Of a stretch of DNA of 64,000 nt, positions 15,140 through 23,242 are shown in pieces. The stretch spans positions 81,837-145,836 of the forward strand of contig JAJZED010000003.1 in assembly GCA_021805775.1 (NCBI GenBank). Reading direction: 5' to 3'. How positions within the stretch are numbered: position 1 is the stretch's first letter; every line of letters begins with the position of its first letter. Below the pieces are notes generated by a model, which saw only the letters and a list, made by a program, of their open reading frames with translations, was not told the DNA's origin and searched no databases. The translations under genes were made by a program, and so were the position numbers. The DNA is from a bacterium. GTDB lineage: Bacteria > Vulcanimicrobiota > Vulcanimicrobiia > Vulcanimicrobiales > Vulcanimicrobiaceae.

Positions 15140-16045
15140 TTACCAACTTTCTTCTTTACTGAAAGGAACGACGACGATCTTTCCATCGCGCACGCACGCC
15201 GTTTCCGGCTCGGCATTCTTTCCGCGTCGCGCCGAACTCTCCGCTGCGATGGCGGTCGCGATGCGTAACTGCGTCGGCACCAATTCAAGCGCGCGCACGC
15301 GCGCCGAGACGTCGCCCTGCGCGCCCGCGTGCGCGACCCCGGCAAGCCGACCGAAGACGAGAATATCGCCGCTGGCGATGAGTTCGGCGCCGGGGTTGAC
15401 GTCGCCGACGACGACGATATTGCCGATCTGCTGCAACGATTGCCCGCCGCGCAAGGTGCCGACGTGATAGAGCGTGCCCGGCGCGGCCTCGACCAGGCGC
15501 AGCGCGGGCGGCTCGTCGCCGGCGGCGCGCTTGAGATCGAGCCGACGGACGCTCGTTTCACCGGCGCGACGGCGCGACGCAATATCGGCGCGCGCGCCGT
15601 CGAAATCGGCTTTTAGCGAACGCGCCGACTCGGAGAGTTCGACGACCCGGCTGCGCCGCGGCTCGCGCCGCGGGTTCGGCGCCGCGCTCGCCGCTACGCT
15701 CTCTTCGAAGGGCGCGGCGAGCGCCGCAGCGGTCGCCGCGATCGCTGCGGCCCCGAGCACGCGCCGGATCGAGATATTGCGACCGGAGAGGAGCGCCTGC
15801 AGACGCGCGAGTTCGGTCTCGCTCGGCGCAGTCTCGCCGAAGCGGAGCGTCGCCTCGCAATCGCGGTAGAAGGCCTCGGCGGCGCCGAGCTTGCCCTCCA
15901 GTTCGCCGAGCGCCTCGGCGAGATTCCCGCCCTCCAGCGCGATCTCGATCCCCCAACTCCGCCCGCGCAGCAACGCGCTCACGCCCTCGTTTGTCCCGTC
16001 ATCGACGGCGGGTTCCCGTCGGCCTCCCGCGAACCCCTTCCCCAT
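15140..16045 (-). CDS. minC: Septum-site determining protein MinC
   Basis: Inhibitor of FtsZ polymerisation and first gene of the min operon. The C-terminal MinC beta-helix is clear (GTLRGGQSLQQIGNIVVVGD, NPGAELIASGDILVFGRLAG). The N-terminal MinC domain is less conserved (WGIEIALEGGNLAEALGELE). Between them is an unusually long Ala/Arg-rich linker. The start is uncertain: ATG 16045 is used, GTG 16099 gives 18 more residues, and a GTG shortly before the first beta strand would be shorter. The family domain begins only about 20 residues after the chosen start. Confidence 0.88.
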   Translation of the reverse strand: MGKGFAGGRREPAVDDGTNEGVSALLRGRSWGIEIALEGGNLAEALGELEGKLGAAEAFYRDCEATLRFGETAPSETELARLQALLSGRNISIRRVLGAAAIAATAAALAAPFEESVAASAAPNPRREPRRSRVVELSESARSLKADFDGARADIASRRRAGETSVRRLDLKRAAGDEPPALRLVEAAPGTLYHVGTLRGGQSLQQIGNIVVVGDVNPGAELIASGDILVFGRLAGVAHAGAQGDVSARVRALELVPTQLRIATAIAAESSARRGKNAEPETACVRDGKIVVVPFSKEESW

Positions 16046-16200
16046 CCACAGCTCGCTCGCAAGAAGCTCGCGGTTCTCCCGCCTCCATCCCCATCTCACT
16101 CACAGAATTCCAGCGTAACGTCAAGCCACTCTTCCCGCGTTTTAAGCGTTAGAATATCCGTACCGCCAAGCAAGCCCTTAGCCCGATAGAGGTCCGCGCC

Positions 16201-18222
16201 ATGTTTCTTCGCCGCCTGCTCCCCATCGTCACGATGTTCTCGCTCCTGCTGACCTGCATGCCGGCACCCGCGCAAGCGATGACCGCGCAGCAAGAGGTAC
16301 AGATGGGGCGCCAAGAAGACGAACAGATCGTTCGCAGCAGCATCATCGAAACCGATCCGCTGCTCAACCGCTGGGTGAACCACGTCGCGCAGAAACTCTG
16401 GCAGCAAGTCGCGCGCAAGGAACTGCCCTACAACGTCAAGATCATCAATGCTCCCGATATCAACGCCTTTTCGACGATGGGCGGCTACGTCTACGTCGAC
16501 GAAGGGCTGCTCGATTTCGTGCAATCGAGCGACGAGCTCGCGGGCGTGCTCGGCCACGAAACCGGGCATATCGAACGCAACCACGTCATTTCGATGCAGT
16601 CGAAGCAGACGGTCCTCAACGCGCTCTTTACGATCGCTTCGCTCTTCTCGCCGCTGGTCTATCAATTCGGCAATCTCGCCGAGGCCGGAATCGTCGCGAA
16701 ACTTTCGCGCGATGACGAATTGCAGGCCGACCGCTACGGTTTACAGTTGATGGCGCGCGCCGGATACGATCCGCAAGCGATGCTTTCGATGATGCGCCAC
16801 CTCGGAACGCTCGAAGCGCAGCACAGCGATCTTATTACCAAGTATCTCGCCGACCATCCGCCGGCAAACGTGCGCGTGGAGCACCTCGTCGGGTATCCCG
16901 AACTCGACCCCACGAAAGTGACGCCGCAGCAACGCCTGGTGCAGGCGCTCAGCGATGCCGACCGCGCGCGCTACAACATCGCCGCGAGCGAACTCTCCGC
17001 GCTGCTGCCGCTGCTGCCCAACAATCAGGAAGCGTTACTCAAACTCGGACAGATGCAACTCGCGCTCGGCCTCACCTCGAAGAGCGAGCAGACGCTTGAG
17101 GAGGCCGCCTCGGTCGGCGACCCGCAGGCGAAGCAACTCGCGCTCGCTCGGCTCGCCACCGTGCAACAGATCCAAGTGCAGAGCGTCGATCTTTTACATC
17201 CGCATTTAACGCCGCTGCGCGAGGCGCTCGCCACGGCAAAATCGCAACTTGAATCCTCGGCGACGAATATCTCGACGCGTGCCGCAGAAGGGCGCAGCCA
17301 GCTCAAGGCGTTGCAATCGCGCATGTCCGCGCTCAATTACGACGTCCCAAATATCGGCAACGTTAACGTGCAGCCGGGCTCGCGGCTCGCGGCAATCAGT
17401 AATAATATCGAGGCGATGGGCGCGGCGCTGAACTTGGCGCTCGCGAACATTCAGGCCGTCGTCGGCAACCAAGGCGTCGGCTCGCTCGAGCCGACGAAAA
17501 CCTTCGGCGTGCTCGAAGACCAACAGCTGATTCTGCGCGATCTCGCCGCTCCGTTGAAGGAGTCGCCGATTCCCAGCACCTCGGCGGCGATCTTCTCCGA
17601 TTACCCGACGATGCTCGGCGAACTTTCGCGCGCGCAATCCGATATGCTCGGAGCGGTCGACGCCTCGCGCGCCTCGGCGTTGCTTCTCGATGGCGCGATC
17701 GGCAAACTCGATGAGTTCTTCCGGCAATTCGTCGGCATCCGGCTCAATTTCAACGGCGATCTCAACAAGCAAGATTACGAAGCGCTGCTTCCCTACCTCA
17801 AGACATCGCTCGCCGCCGTCAACGCCGCGGCGATCGCCAGTTCGAAGGCCGACCAGCTCTTTAACATGGCGCGCTCGCGGCAGCTCTCGGCGCGGATCAC
17901 GATGCTGGGCCTGGGCACCTCGCCGCAGCGGTACGCATCGTTGCGCTATGCGTTGAAACAACGCTTCGGCAACACGGGTATCTCCTATAGCAAAATGATC
18001 GCAGAGCACCTCACCCCCGGCCAAGTGACGACCGCCTCGATTCTTGCCGCCGATAAGGGCGAAGCGATTCGCGACGTCATCGCCGATGCGAAGGCGAAGG
18101 GGCTGACGCTCGTCGACGAAGCGAACGCACAGGATATGCACGCATGGCCGCTGGAGATTTTTATGGGGCTGACCTATCTCGATTACACCGATAACCCGCA
18201 GCGAGAGATCAGTGGCGGCTAA
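16201..18222 (+). CDS. M48 family zinc metalloprotease with repeat-rich C-terminus (BepA-like)
   Basis: 673 residues with a signal peptide ending near PAPAQAM. The M48 active site is His119-Glu120-Thr-Gly-His123 (LGHETGHIERNH) with the third ligand Glu173 (DDELQADRYG). TPR-like helices follow at about residues 255-320. The remaining 350 residues are helical and not recognised. Periplasmic M48/TPR proteins such as BepA check outer-membrane protein and LptD assembly, a sensible role in this diderm. It is longer than BepA (about 490 residues), so the extra C-terminal domain is lineage-specific. It overlaps the next gene by 11 bases. Confidence 0.88.
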   Translation: MFLRRLLPIVTMFSLLLTCMPAPAQAMTAQQEVQMGRQEDEQIVRSSIIETDPLLNRWVNHVAQKLWQQVARKELPYNVKIINAPDINAFSTMGGYVYVDEGLLDFVQSSDELAGVLGHETGHIERNHVISMQSKQTVLNALFTIASLFSPLVYQFGNLAEAGIVAKLSRDDELQADRYGLQLMARAGYDPQAMLSMMRHLGTLEAQHSDLITKYLADHPPANVRVEHLVGYPELDPTKVTPQQRLVQALSDADRARYNIAASELSALLPLLPNNQEALLKLGQMQLALGLTSKSEQTLEEAASVGDPQAKQLALARLATVQQIQVQSVDLLHPHLTPLREALATAKSQLESSATNISTRAAEGRSQLKALQSRMSALNYDVPNIGNVNVQPGSRLAAISNNIEAMGAALNLALANIQAVVGNQGVGSLEPTKTFGVLEDQQLILRDLAAPLKESPIPSTSAAIFSDYPTMLGELSRAQSDMLGAVDASRASALLLDGAIGKLDEFFRQFVGIRLNFNGDLNKQDYEALLPYLKTSLAAVNAAAIASSKADQLFNMARSRQLSARITMLGLGTSPQRYASLRYALKQRFGNTGISYSKMIAEHLTPGQVTTASILAADKGEAIRDVIADAKAKGLTLVDEANAQDMHAWPLEIFMGLTYLDYTDNPQREISGG

Positions 18223-19204
18223 TTTCGGCTCGGCGCTCGGCGCCGACGTGGTGAAAATGGTGCGTAAGGGTGTCGATATGCACGGCGTTCGCGCGCACGC
18301 GCAACTGCCGTTTCGCATCGTGTTGGCGGGCGACCCGGCGGCGATCTCGCGGTTGCGCGCGATATTGCTCGCGGGCAACGAAGGCGAGCGGCTCACCGAT
18401 GCGGCGCGTTGCCTGGAGACCTACAGCGCAACCTGCGCCCCGACGCGCGAACTCAAGGCGGTGCTCTTCATCGGCGCGGTCGACCAAGTCGACGGCGCGA
18501 ACTCACTGGAACTGCGCGCGCTGCGCGTGCCGATTTTCTCGATCGGCATCGGTGCGGTGACCGAGCGCGCCCCCGAACGGATTCCCGCTGCGGGCGAGGT
18601 CGGGAATTACGGGATTACCGAACTCAGCGAAGAGTCGCTACGCGTGCACGTCTTCCCGCAGTTGGTTCGCGCGGCGAAGGGTGTCGAGGTCGCGCTCGGG
18701 CGGCGCTTCCCCGCGCTGCGCGACATCGTTGCCACGAAGATCACGCAAGATACAGCGAAAAATGCGGTGAAGATCGCGGTTGCAAGCGGGCTCGTCGACC
18801 ACGTGCCGATTCTCGGTATCGCGCTGGGCGCGGTTGCATCGGCGGGCGACACGGTCGCGATTACCGGGCTGCAGATCGCGCTGATGATGCAGATCGAAGC
18901 GACCTACGGCCGCGACCCGGATTTTCGACGGCTCTGGGAGCTGCTGCCGATTATCGGCGGCGGCTTGGGCTGGCGCACGCTCGCGCGCGAACTCTCGGGC
19001 TTCATGCCGGTCGCTGGCGTGCCGATTAAAGGCGCGATCGCCTATGCCGGCACGATCGTCGTCGGCGAGGGCATTAGTTTTCTCATCGCGCACGGGCGCC
19101 CGATGAGCAAGGAGCAGGCCGCGCAACTCTACGCGCGCACGAAGAACGATGCCCTGCAAGCGGGGCGGAATCTGCTCGGGCGCTTTCGTTCGCGCGAGTC
19201 GTAA
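18212..19204 (+). CDS. DUF697 / YcjF-like membrane-associated protein
   Basis: 330 residues from GTG 18212. The first half looks like a degenerate nucleotide-binding-type domain (PFRIVLAGDP, KAVLFIGAVD) without a P-loop. The second half carries the DUF697 hydrophobic helices (HVPILGIALGAVASAGDTVA, VAGVPIKGAIAYAGTIVVGE). Proteins of this type accompany GTPases or envelope-stress genes; their biochemical role is unknown. The 11-base overlap with the M48 protease gene indicates co-translation and perhaps a joint envelope role. Confidence 0.7.
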   Translation: MAANFGSALGADVVKMVRKGVDMHGVRAHAQLPFRIVLAGDPAAISRLRAILLAGNEGERLTDAARCLETYSATCAPTRELKAVLFIGAVDQVDGANSLELRALRVPIFSIGIGAVTERAPERIPAAGEVGNYGITELSEESLRVHVFPQLVRAAKGVEVALGRRFPALRDIVATKITQDTAKNAVKIAVASGLVDHVPILGIALGAVASAGDTVAITGLQIALMMQIEATYGRDPDFRRLWELLPIIGGGLGWRTLARELSGFMPVAGVPIKGAIAYAGTIVVGEGISFLIAHGRPMSKEQAAQLYARTKNDALQAGRNLLGRFRSRES

Positions 19205-19233
19205 CGCTGCTTCGCGCGATCTATCGCTACCCG

Positions 19234-19824
19234 GTGAAGAGCCTGCGCGGGGAATCGCTCGCGCGGGTCGAGATCGATTCCGGCGGCATCGTCGGCGATC
19301 GCGCTGCCGCGCTCGTCATCGCCGACGGACACGCGCGCACCGGTAAAACCTATCGCGGTAAAGAGGACGAGCGGCTCCATCGGCTCGCCGACGATGCGAC
19401 GGCCGCTGCTATCGCCGCGCAGCGCGGGGTTACCGTGCGGTGCGAGAGCGCGGCGCCGCATTACTTCGACGATTCGCCGATCTCGCTGGTGCTCGCGCCC
19501 TGGTTGGCCGACGCGCAACGGCTCTGCGGGCGCTCGCTCGACGTGCGACGCTTTCGCCCGAATCTCGTCGCCGATGCGATTCCTGGAGCGGAGTGCGAGC
19601 GCGATCTGCTTGGCGCGGAGTTGCAGATCGGTGCGCGGGTGCGCTTGCGGGTTACGAAAGCGATCCGCCGCTGCGTTGCGGTAACGTACGATCCCGAGAG
19701 CGATGCGGTCGATCCGGGAATACTGCGCGCGCTCGCGCAGGAGCGTGAGGCGACGTTTGGTGTCTACTGCGAAGTGCTGCAGCCGGGAACGGTCGTGCTG
19801 GGAGACGCGCTGCTTCGCGTCTAA
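19234..19824 (+). CDS. MOSC-domain protein
   Basis: MOSC domains bind molybdenum cofactor or pyridoxal-phosphate-linked sulfur carriers. Signs here are the N-terminal barrel (YPVKSLRGESL) and the core (RRFRPNLVADA, LRVTKAIRRCVAVTYDP with the conserved Cys). GTG 19234 is the first standard start, but the conserved first strand (LLRAIYRYP) is encoded just before it, so translation may begin at the non-standard CTG 19207 or nearby; no ATG, GTG or TTG exists in frame back into the previous gene. Substrate unknown. Confidence 0.8.
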   Translation: MKSLRGESLARVEIDSGGIVGDRAAALVIADGHARTGKTYRGKEDERLHRLADDATAAAIAAQRGVTVRCESAAPHYFDDSPISLVLAPWLADAQRLCGRSLDVRRFRPNLVADAIPGAECERDLLGAELQIGARVRLRVTKAIRRCVAVTYDPESDAVDPGILRALAQEREATFGVYCEVLQPGTVVLGDALLRV

Positions 19825-19826
19825 CG

Positions 19827-19922
19827 CGCGCCGGAACGGGGAACCAGCGCGATCGTGGAGAGCGAACGCGGTTTCTCGCTGCTCGAGGTGCTCGTTGCGT
19901 TGGGGATCGGGACGCTGGTGCT
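19827..19922 (+). repeat. 96-base direct repeat, left copy (pseudopilin 5' end)
   Basis: Identical to 20817-20912 except one base (19872 T versus C). It contains the ribosome-binding region and first 22 codons of the downstream pseudopilin gene. The two copies are 990 bases apart and bracket the toxin-antitoxin pair. Confidence 0.95.
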
Positions 19923-19977
19923 TGGAGACTCGCGCTGCGCCACCTTGACGAACATAAACACTGGTGTTAATATCTAA
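19855..19977 (+). pseudogene. Truncated pseudopilin 5' fragment
   Basis: Starts with the same GTG and prepilin signal (RGFSLLEVLVALGIG) as the intact gene at 20845, then runs out of homology after 22 codons and meets a TAA at 19975. It is the disrupted original 5' end left of the inserted toxin-antitoxin segment. Confidence 0.85.
19945..19973 (+). promoter_or_regulatory. Strong promoter of the toxin-antitoxin pair with internal operator-like palindrome
   Basis: TTGACG (19945-19950), a 17-base spacer and TAATAT (19968-19973) make a near-consensus housekeeping promoter. An inverted repeat AACAC/GTGTT (19957-19961, 19964-19968) lies in the spacer, where an antitoxin HTH protein could autorepress. 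Transcription should start about 7 bases past the -10, at the GTG at 19980, implying a leaderless transcript. Confidence 0.7.
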
Positions 19978-19979
19978 TC

Positions 19980-20405
19980 GTGCGGCGCAACAGGACTAGC
20001 GCCGACCTCGACATCGTATTGGGCGCCGTTCGATCCTTTGAGTGGTTCTGGGCGAGCAATAGCGAGATGCCTGGGCTCGATGCTTTTGAAGCGCTCAGTA
20101 GCAAAGACCAAGCGACGGTTATCGCCACGTTCGAACACTGGGGCGAGCTAAATCTTGGTAAGCATGTCTCGGAGACGCGGATAAGCGAGGAGCACGTAGA
20201 GCCGAAGATTCTTGCAGCAAAGGCCGGCAAACACCGATTCACGATGTTTCACGCTGGTGAAAATCTCTGGATCGTTTGCCGCTATTATCAAAAACGAAAA
20301 CAAAAACTTGACCGGAACGGGAAGATAACAATAAAGCTCACCATCGAGGACCGAAAGGACTATTTAGGGCGCGTGAGCGCTGGGGAATATTATGGACGCA
20401 GCTGA
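19980..20405 (+). CDS. RelE/HigB-type toxin
   Basis: 141 residues. The central part (KDQATVIATFEHWGEL, ILAAKAGKHRFTMFHAGENL, YYQKRKQKLDRNGKITIKL) resembles RelE/ParE/HigB-superfamily toxins, including the basic strand expected in mRNA interferases. Starts are GTG 19980 or the in-frame ATG at 20067. It overlaps the HTH antitoxin gene by 14 bases in the toxin-first order typical of higBA. The pair is the payload of a 990-base insertion at the pseudopilin gene. Family-level assignment only; exact type not proven. Confidence 0.75.
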   Translation: MRRNRTSADLDIVLGAVRSFEWFWASNSEMPGLDAFEALSSKDQATVIATFEHWGELNLGKHVSETRISEEHVEPKILAAKAGKHRFTMFHAGENLWIVCRYYQKRKQKLDRNGKITIKLTIEDRKDYLGRVSAGEYYGRS

Positions 20406-20766
20406 AGCGCGAAAACAAAGACAGGCCGCCAAGCAACGATCGCTCTCGCAACGTCTCCGCGCCGACGCGGCGATGGCACGCGAAATCGATGCTCGGCGTG
20501 AAGAGCTTCGCCTAGAACAGCAATTTCTCGATGCCATGCATGCCCAGCACATTACCGGTGCCGAGCTCGCGCGACGCACGAAAGCGAAGCCGGCCTCCAT
20601 TTCGCGCGATCTCGCCGGCGGGTTGAGTGCTGCAAAACTCGGTCGCGTTCGAAGGTTGGCCGATGCCATCGGCTGCGACGTCATTACCCTTTTGGTCCCG
20701 CGCGACCCAAACGCACGGAAGAGAGCGATCTCGACGCTTTCGCACAGACTCATCGACCGCGATTGA
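20392..20766 (+). CDS. HTH (XRE-like) antitoxin
   Basis: 124 residues. A basic, helical N-terminus (MDAAEARKQRQAAKQRSLSQ) precedes a helix-turn-helix of XRE/HigA type (HITGAELARRTKAKPASISR, LAGGLSAAKLGRVRRLADAI). As antitoxin it should neutralise the toxin encoded by the overlapping upstream gene and repress the promoter at 19945-19973. Confidence 0.78.
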   Translation: MDAAEARKQRQAAKQRSLSQRLRADAAMAREIDARREELRLEQQFLDAMHAQHITGAELARRTKAKPASISRDLAGGLSAAKLGRVRRLADAIGCDVITLLVPRDPNARKRAISTLSHRLIDRD

Positions 20767-20816
20767 CGCGGCTTCGTCGCTTTTCGCAGCCGAACGCGGA
20801 GCGCTTCGGTCGTAAA

Positions 20817-20912
20817 CGCGCCGGAACGGGGAACCAGCGCGATCGTGGAGAGCGAACGCGGCTTCTCGCTGCTCGAGGTGCTCGTTGCGTTGGGGATCGG
20901 GACGCTGGTGCT
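20817..20912 (+). repeat. 96-base direct repeat, right copy (intact pseudopilin 5' end)
   Basis: Matches 19827-19922 with one mismatch. This copy is continuous with the rest of the pseudopilin gene, so the insertion left a functional gene. Confidence 0.95.
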
Positions 20913-21498
20913 GCTCGGTGCCGCCGACGCGACCATCGGGCTGCTGCACGCCCGCACGATTGCAGCCGCGCGTTTGAACGACCGTGCGGCGATCGCGGCG
21001 CTGATCGCTGCGATTCGCAGCGATAACGAAACGGCGACCGGCTTTGCGATTCCGGCGACCGATAGCGCGGGCGCTCCGAATCTCGACGCGCACGCGTTCG
21101 ATCTGCGCACGCGCGATGCCGGATTCGGCGAACGCATCGTGGAGTATCGCTGGGTCGCTGCCGGGGCATCGCTGCCCGCGAGCGTCCTGCGCAGCGAGCT
21201 CGACCCGAGCGGCGTAGCCGCGCCGGTGCTCGCGCAACGCTATGCGGGAATTACCGCGCTAACCGCGCGGAGCGTTGCGCTCTCCGCGCTCGCCGGCGGC
21301 GGAAGCGAGGGCGACGCGCTCTTCGCCGGTGCGACGCTGTACGATGTCACGGTCGATCTCGGCGACGGCGCAAGCGCGGGCAACGCGTTGCTCGCCGTCA
21401 CGATTGCAACCGCGCACGCATTGCGCACGGTGCGGTTAGCGAACCTCGCCGCACCTACGCACTTCACGTACGTGTTGCCGTACACGCCCGCGCCGTAG
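20845..21498 (+). CDS. Type IV pilin-like / pseudopilin protein
   Basis: 217 residues from GTG 20845. A class III prepilin signal (ESERG followed by FSLLEVLVALGIGTLVLLG) would be cut by PilD after Gly6 and the new Phe methylated; the Glu at mature position 5 is present. The rest is an Ala-rich minor-pilin-like globular part without a disulfide loop. Type II secretion or type IV pilus minor subunits look like this. No other pilus genes lie nearby. The gene is rebuilt by the direct repeat behind the toxin-antitoxin insertion. Confidence 0.82.
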   Translation: MESERGFSLLEVLVALGIGTLVLLGAADATIGLLHARTIAAARLNDRAAIAALIAAIRSDNETATGFAIPATDSAGAPNLDAHAFDLRTRDAGFGERIVEYRWVAAGASLPASVLRSELDPSGVAAPVLAQRYAGITALTARSVALSALAGGGSEGDALFAGATLYDVTVDLGDGASAGNALLAVTIATAHALRTVRLANLAAPTHFTYVLPYTPAP

Positions 21499-21499
21499 G

Positions 21500-22867
21500 C
21501 TACGTTAATTCCTCGTGCTCCTTTCCGGAGTCAGAGGGCTCCGTTCTCGGCTCGGGCTTTCCGCTGAAGAAGGGAACACTCCCGAGCAGTTTATCGATCC
21601 GATCGGCCACCGACGGTAACCGCTCCCGGACGGCCGGACGCTTCTTCGGCCACGTCTCGCAAATCCGATCGCGCATTTCGCGAGCAGCCGCCAGCACGAT
21701 CCTTCGGGCAACGCCGGCACGCTGCGCGAATACCTCGAACGTTCCGGCGTCAATCGCGGCGAACGCTTTAGCGCCACCAATTTTGAGGGCGAGAGCATGA
21801 CGTCCGGAAATACGATACGCGCTCGTGCAGAGAAAGTCGTAAACCGGAGCCAGCTCCGCAGTGCGGCCATCCCGATAAATCAACGACCAGTTCTTTAGAT
21901 GCATATCGGTGTTGCCGATAGCTATCGTAAAAACGAGACGATGGACGAAGTCGCGAAGTCCGTTCACCCCCGTCAAGCGGTAGATATCGCGCGCCATCTC
22001 GTTGTAGTCGTGGTTATCGTATTTGAGCCGCGGGTACTGGCGGTAGATCTGATTAAAATCTTCCATGTGAATCCGCTTCCCGTCCGCGCGATCGAAACGG
22101 CGAATCACAAACGCCGAGCGCTCCGGCATGTCGTCGATATCGTTCGGCAATCCTTCCAACCGATCCAGATCGACGAGCCGGCACTCCGGCACATCGAGGC
22201 CGAGTTCGGCCGCAAACTCCATCATCATGTACTCGTTTATGGGAACGTCTTTGAACCGTGTCGACGGCAGTTTCACAATAAAGCCGCCGTCCCGCCCGCT
22301 TACCGGAATCGTTAATCCGCCGGCAGCGTTGTTGACAGCGCTGAATTTGAGCTGAACGCCCGCCAAAGAAAAACGCAACAATCGGCCGCCATCTGCGATG
22401 ACGTGCGAAGCGCCGTTTGCGACCGGTGGAACCTCTCGACCATCGGCCGAACGAACGATAACCGCTCCCGGCAAATCCCTACCGGTCACCCATAACAACG
22501 CCACATCATCGCGTGCGTCGATCCCCGCGTGCTCTGCGATGTACTCGCGCAGCTCGCCCTCCGGCAACAGGTTTGCAAAGAATGGAACGACGCGCCCAAG
22601 TGCGCCGGGCCGAACGCGCAGTCGGTCGAATGCGTCGATGAACCCACGCGAGAGAAGCGGTCGCTCGTCGTTGGCGATATACGACTCATCGAAGGTAAAC
22701 ACCGAGTTCCGTCCATGCAACTCGACGATCGTACCCACAAACACATCGCCAAGAAATACCTCCAGCACCTCACCGACATATCCCGTCGCCTTCGCCCGTT
22801 TCGGCGCTTCGATTACCGCACCGATGCCTTTTATTGCGGGGACCGTCTCGGGCGACTCGTCTGCCAT
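21500..22867 (-). CDS. hipA: HipA-like toxin kinase
   Basis: 455 residues from ATG 22867; GTG 22876 would add three. The HipA N-subdomain (VFVGTIVELHGRNSVFTFDE, LLPEGELREYIAEHAG) and kinase core are present: LAGVQLKFSA, INEYMMMEFAAELGLDVPEC, catalytic loop IAIGNTDMHLKNWSLIY and the metal-binding LAPVYDFLCT. HipA phosphorylates a translation factor (GltX in E. coli) and causes dormancy. It is paired with hipB two bases upstream. Its 3' end almost touches the convergent pseudopilin gene. Confidence 0.93.
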   Translation of the reverse strand: MADESPETVPAIKGIGAVIEAPKRAKATGYVGEVLEVFLGDVFVGTIVELHGRNSVFTFDESYIANDERPLLSRGFIDAFDRLRVRPGALGRVVPFFANLLPEGELREYIAEHAGIDARDDVALLWVTGRDLPGAVIVRSADGREVPPVANGASHVIADGGRLLRFSLAGVQLKFSAVNNAAGGLTIPVSGRDGGFIVKLPSTRFKDVPINEYMMMEFAAELGLDVPECRLVDLDRLEGLPNDIDDMPERSAFVIRRFDRADGKRIHMEDFNQIYRQYPRLKYDNHDYNEMARDIYRLTGVNGLRDFVHRLVFTIAIGNTDMHLKNWSLIYRDGRTAELAPVYDFLCTSAYRISGRHALALKIGGAKAFAAIDAGTFEVFAQRAGVARRIVLAAAREMRDRICETWPKKRPAVRERLPSVADRIDKLLGSVPFFSGKPEPRTEPSDSGKEHEELT

Positions 22868-22869
22868 CG

Positions 22870-23160
22870 CTACCACTCATCCCCGGTCGAGGGTGGCGCT
22901 TCGGAGGATTCGGTCATTCGCACCACCGCCTCAACGGCCCGAACGCGCTGGCGAGGCACGAGAACCGGCTGCAGATCGAGCGCCTGTCCCAACGCCAAAA
23001 CCGTCTCCCAGGATGGGCTCGTCTTGCCGGCCTCGATTCGCGCGAGTGTCGAGCGCTCGATCCCGGCGAGCGCGGCGAGCCCCGCCGCACTCTTTCCAAG
23101 CTCGCGTCGCCGCTCTCTGAGCACGGGGCCGATCTCAGAAATGCTGCTTTTATGCTCCAT
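22870..23160 (-). CDS. hipB: HipB-like antitoxin
   Basis: 96 residues from ATG 23160. An XRE helix-turn-helix fills residues about 10-65 (VLRERRRELGKSAAGLAALA, IERSTLARIEAGKTSPSWET). A short tail (TESSEAPPSTGDEW) may be the degradable, HipA-inhibiting part. It lies directly upstream of hipA, the canonical antitoxin-first order, and probably represses its own promoter in the region 23161-23240. Confidence 0.9.
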   Translation of the reverse strand: MEHKSSISEIGPVLRERRRELGKSAAGLAALAGIERSTLARIEAGKTSPSWETVLALGQALDLQPVLVPRQRVRAVEAVVRMTESSEAPPSTGDEW

Positions 23161-23242
23161 AACAGCGCCATTGTAGCATATAAACCTCACTTTCTGCAGG
23201 AATGCCGGGGTCGGGGCGTCTACCGGCCTTGGCGACGATTCG

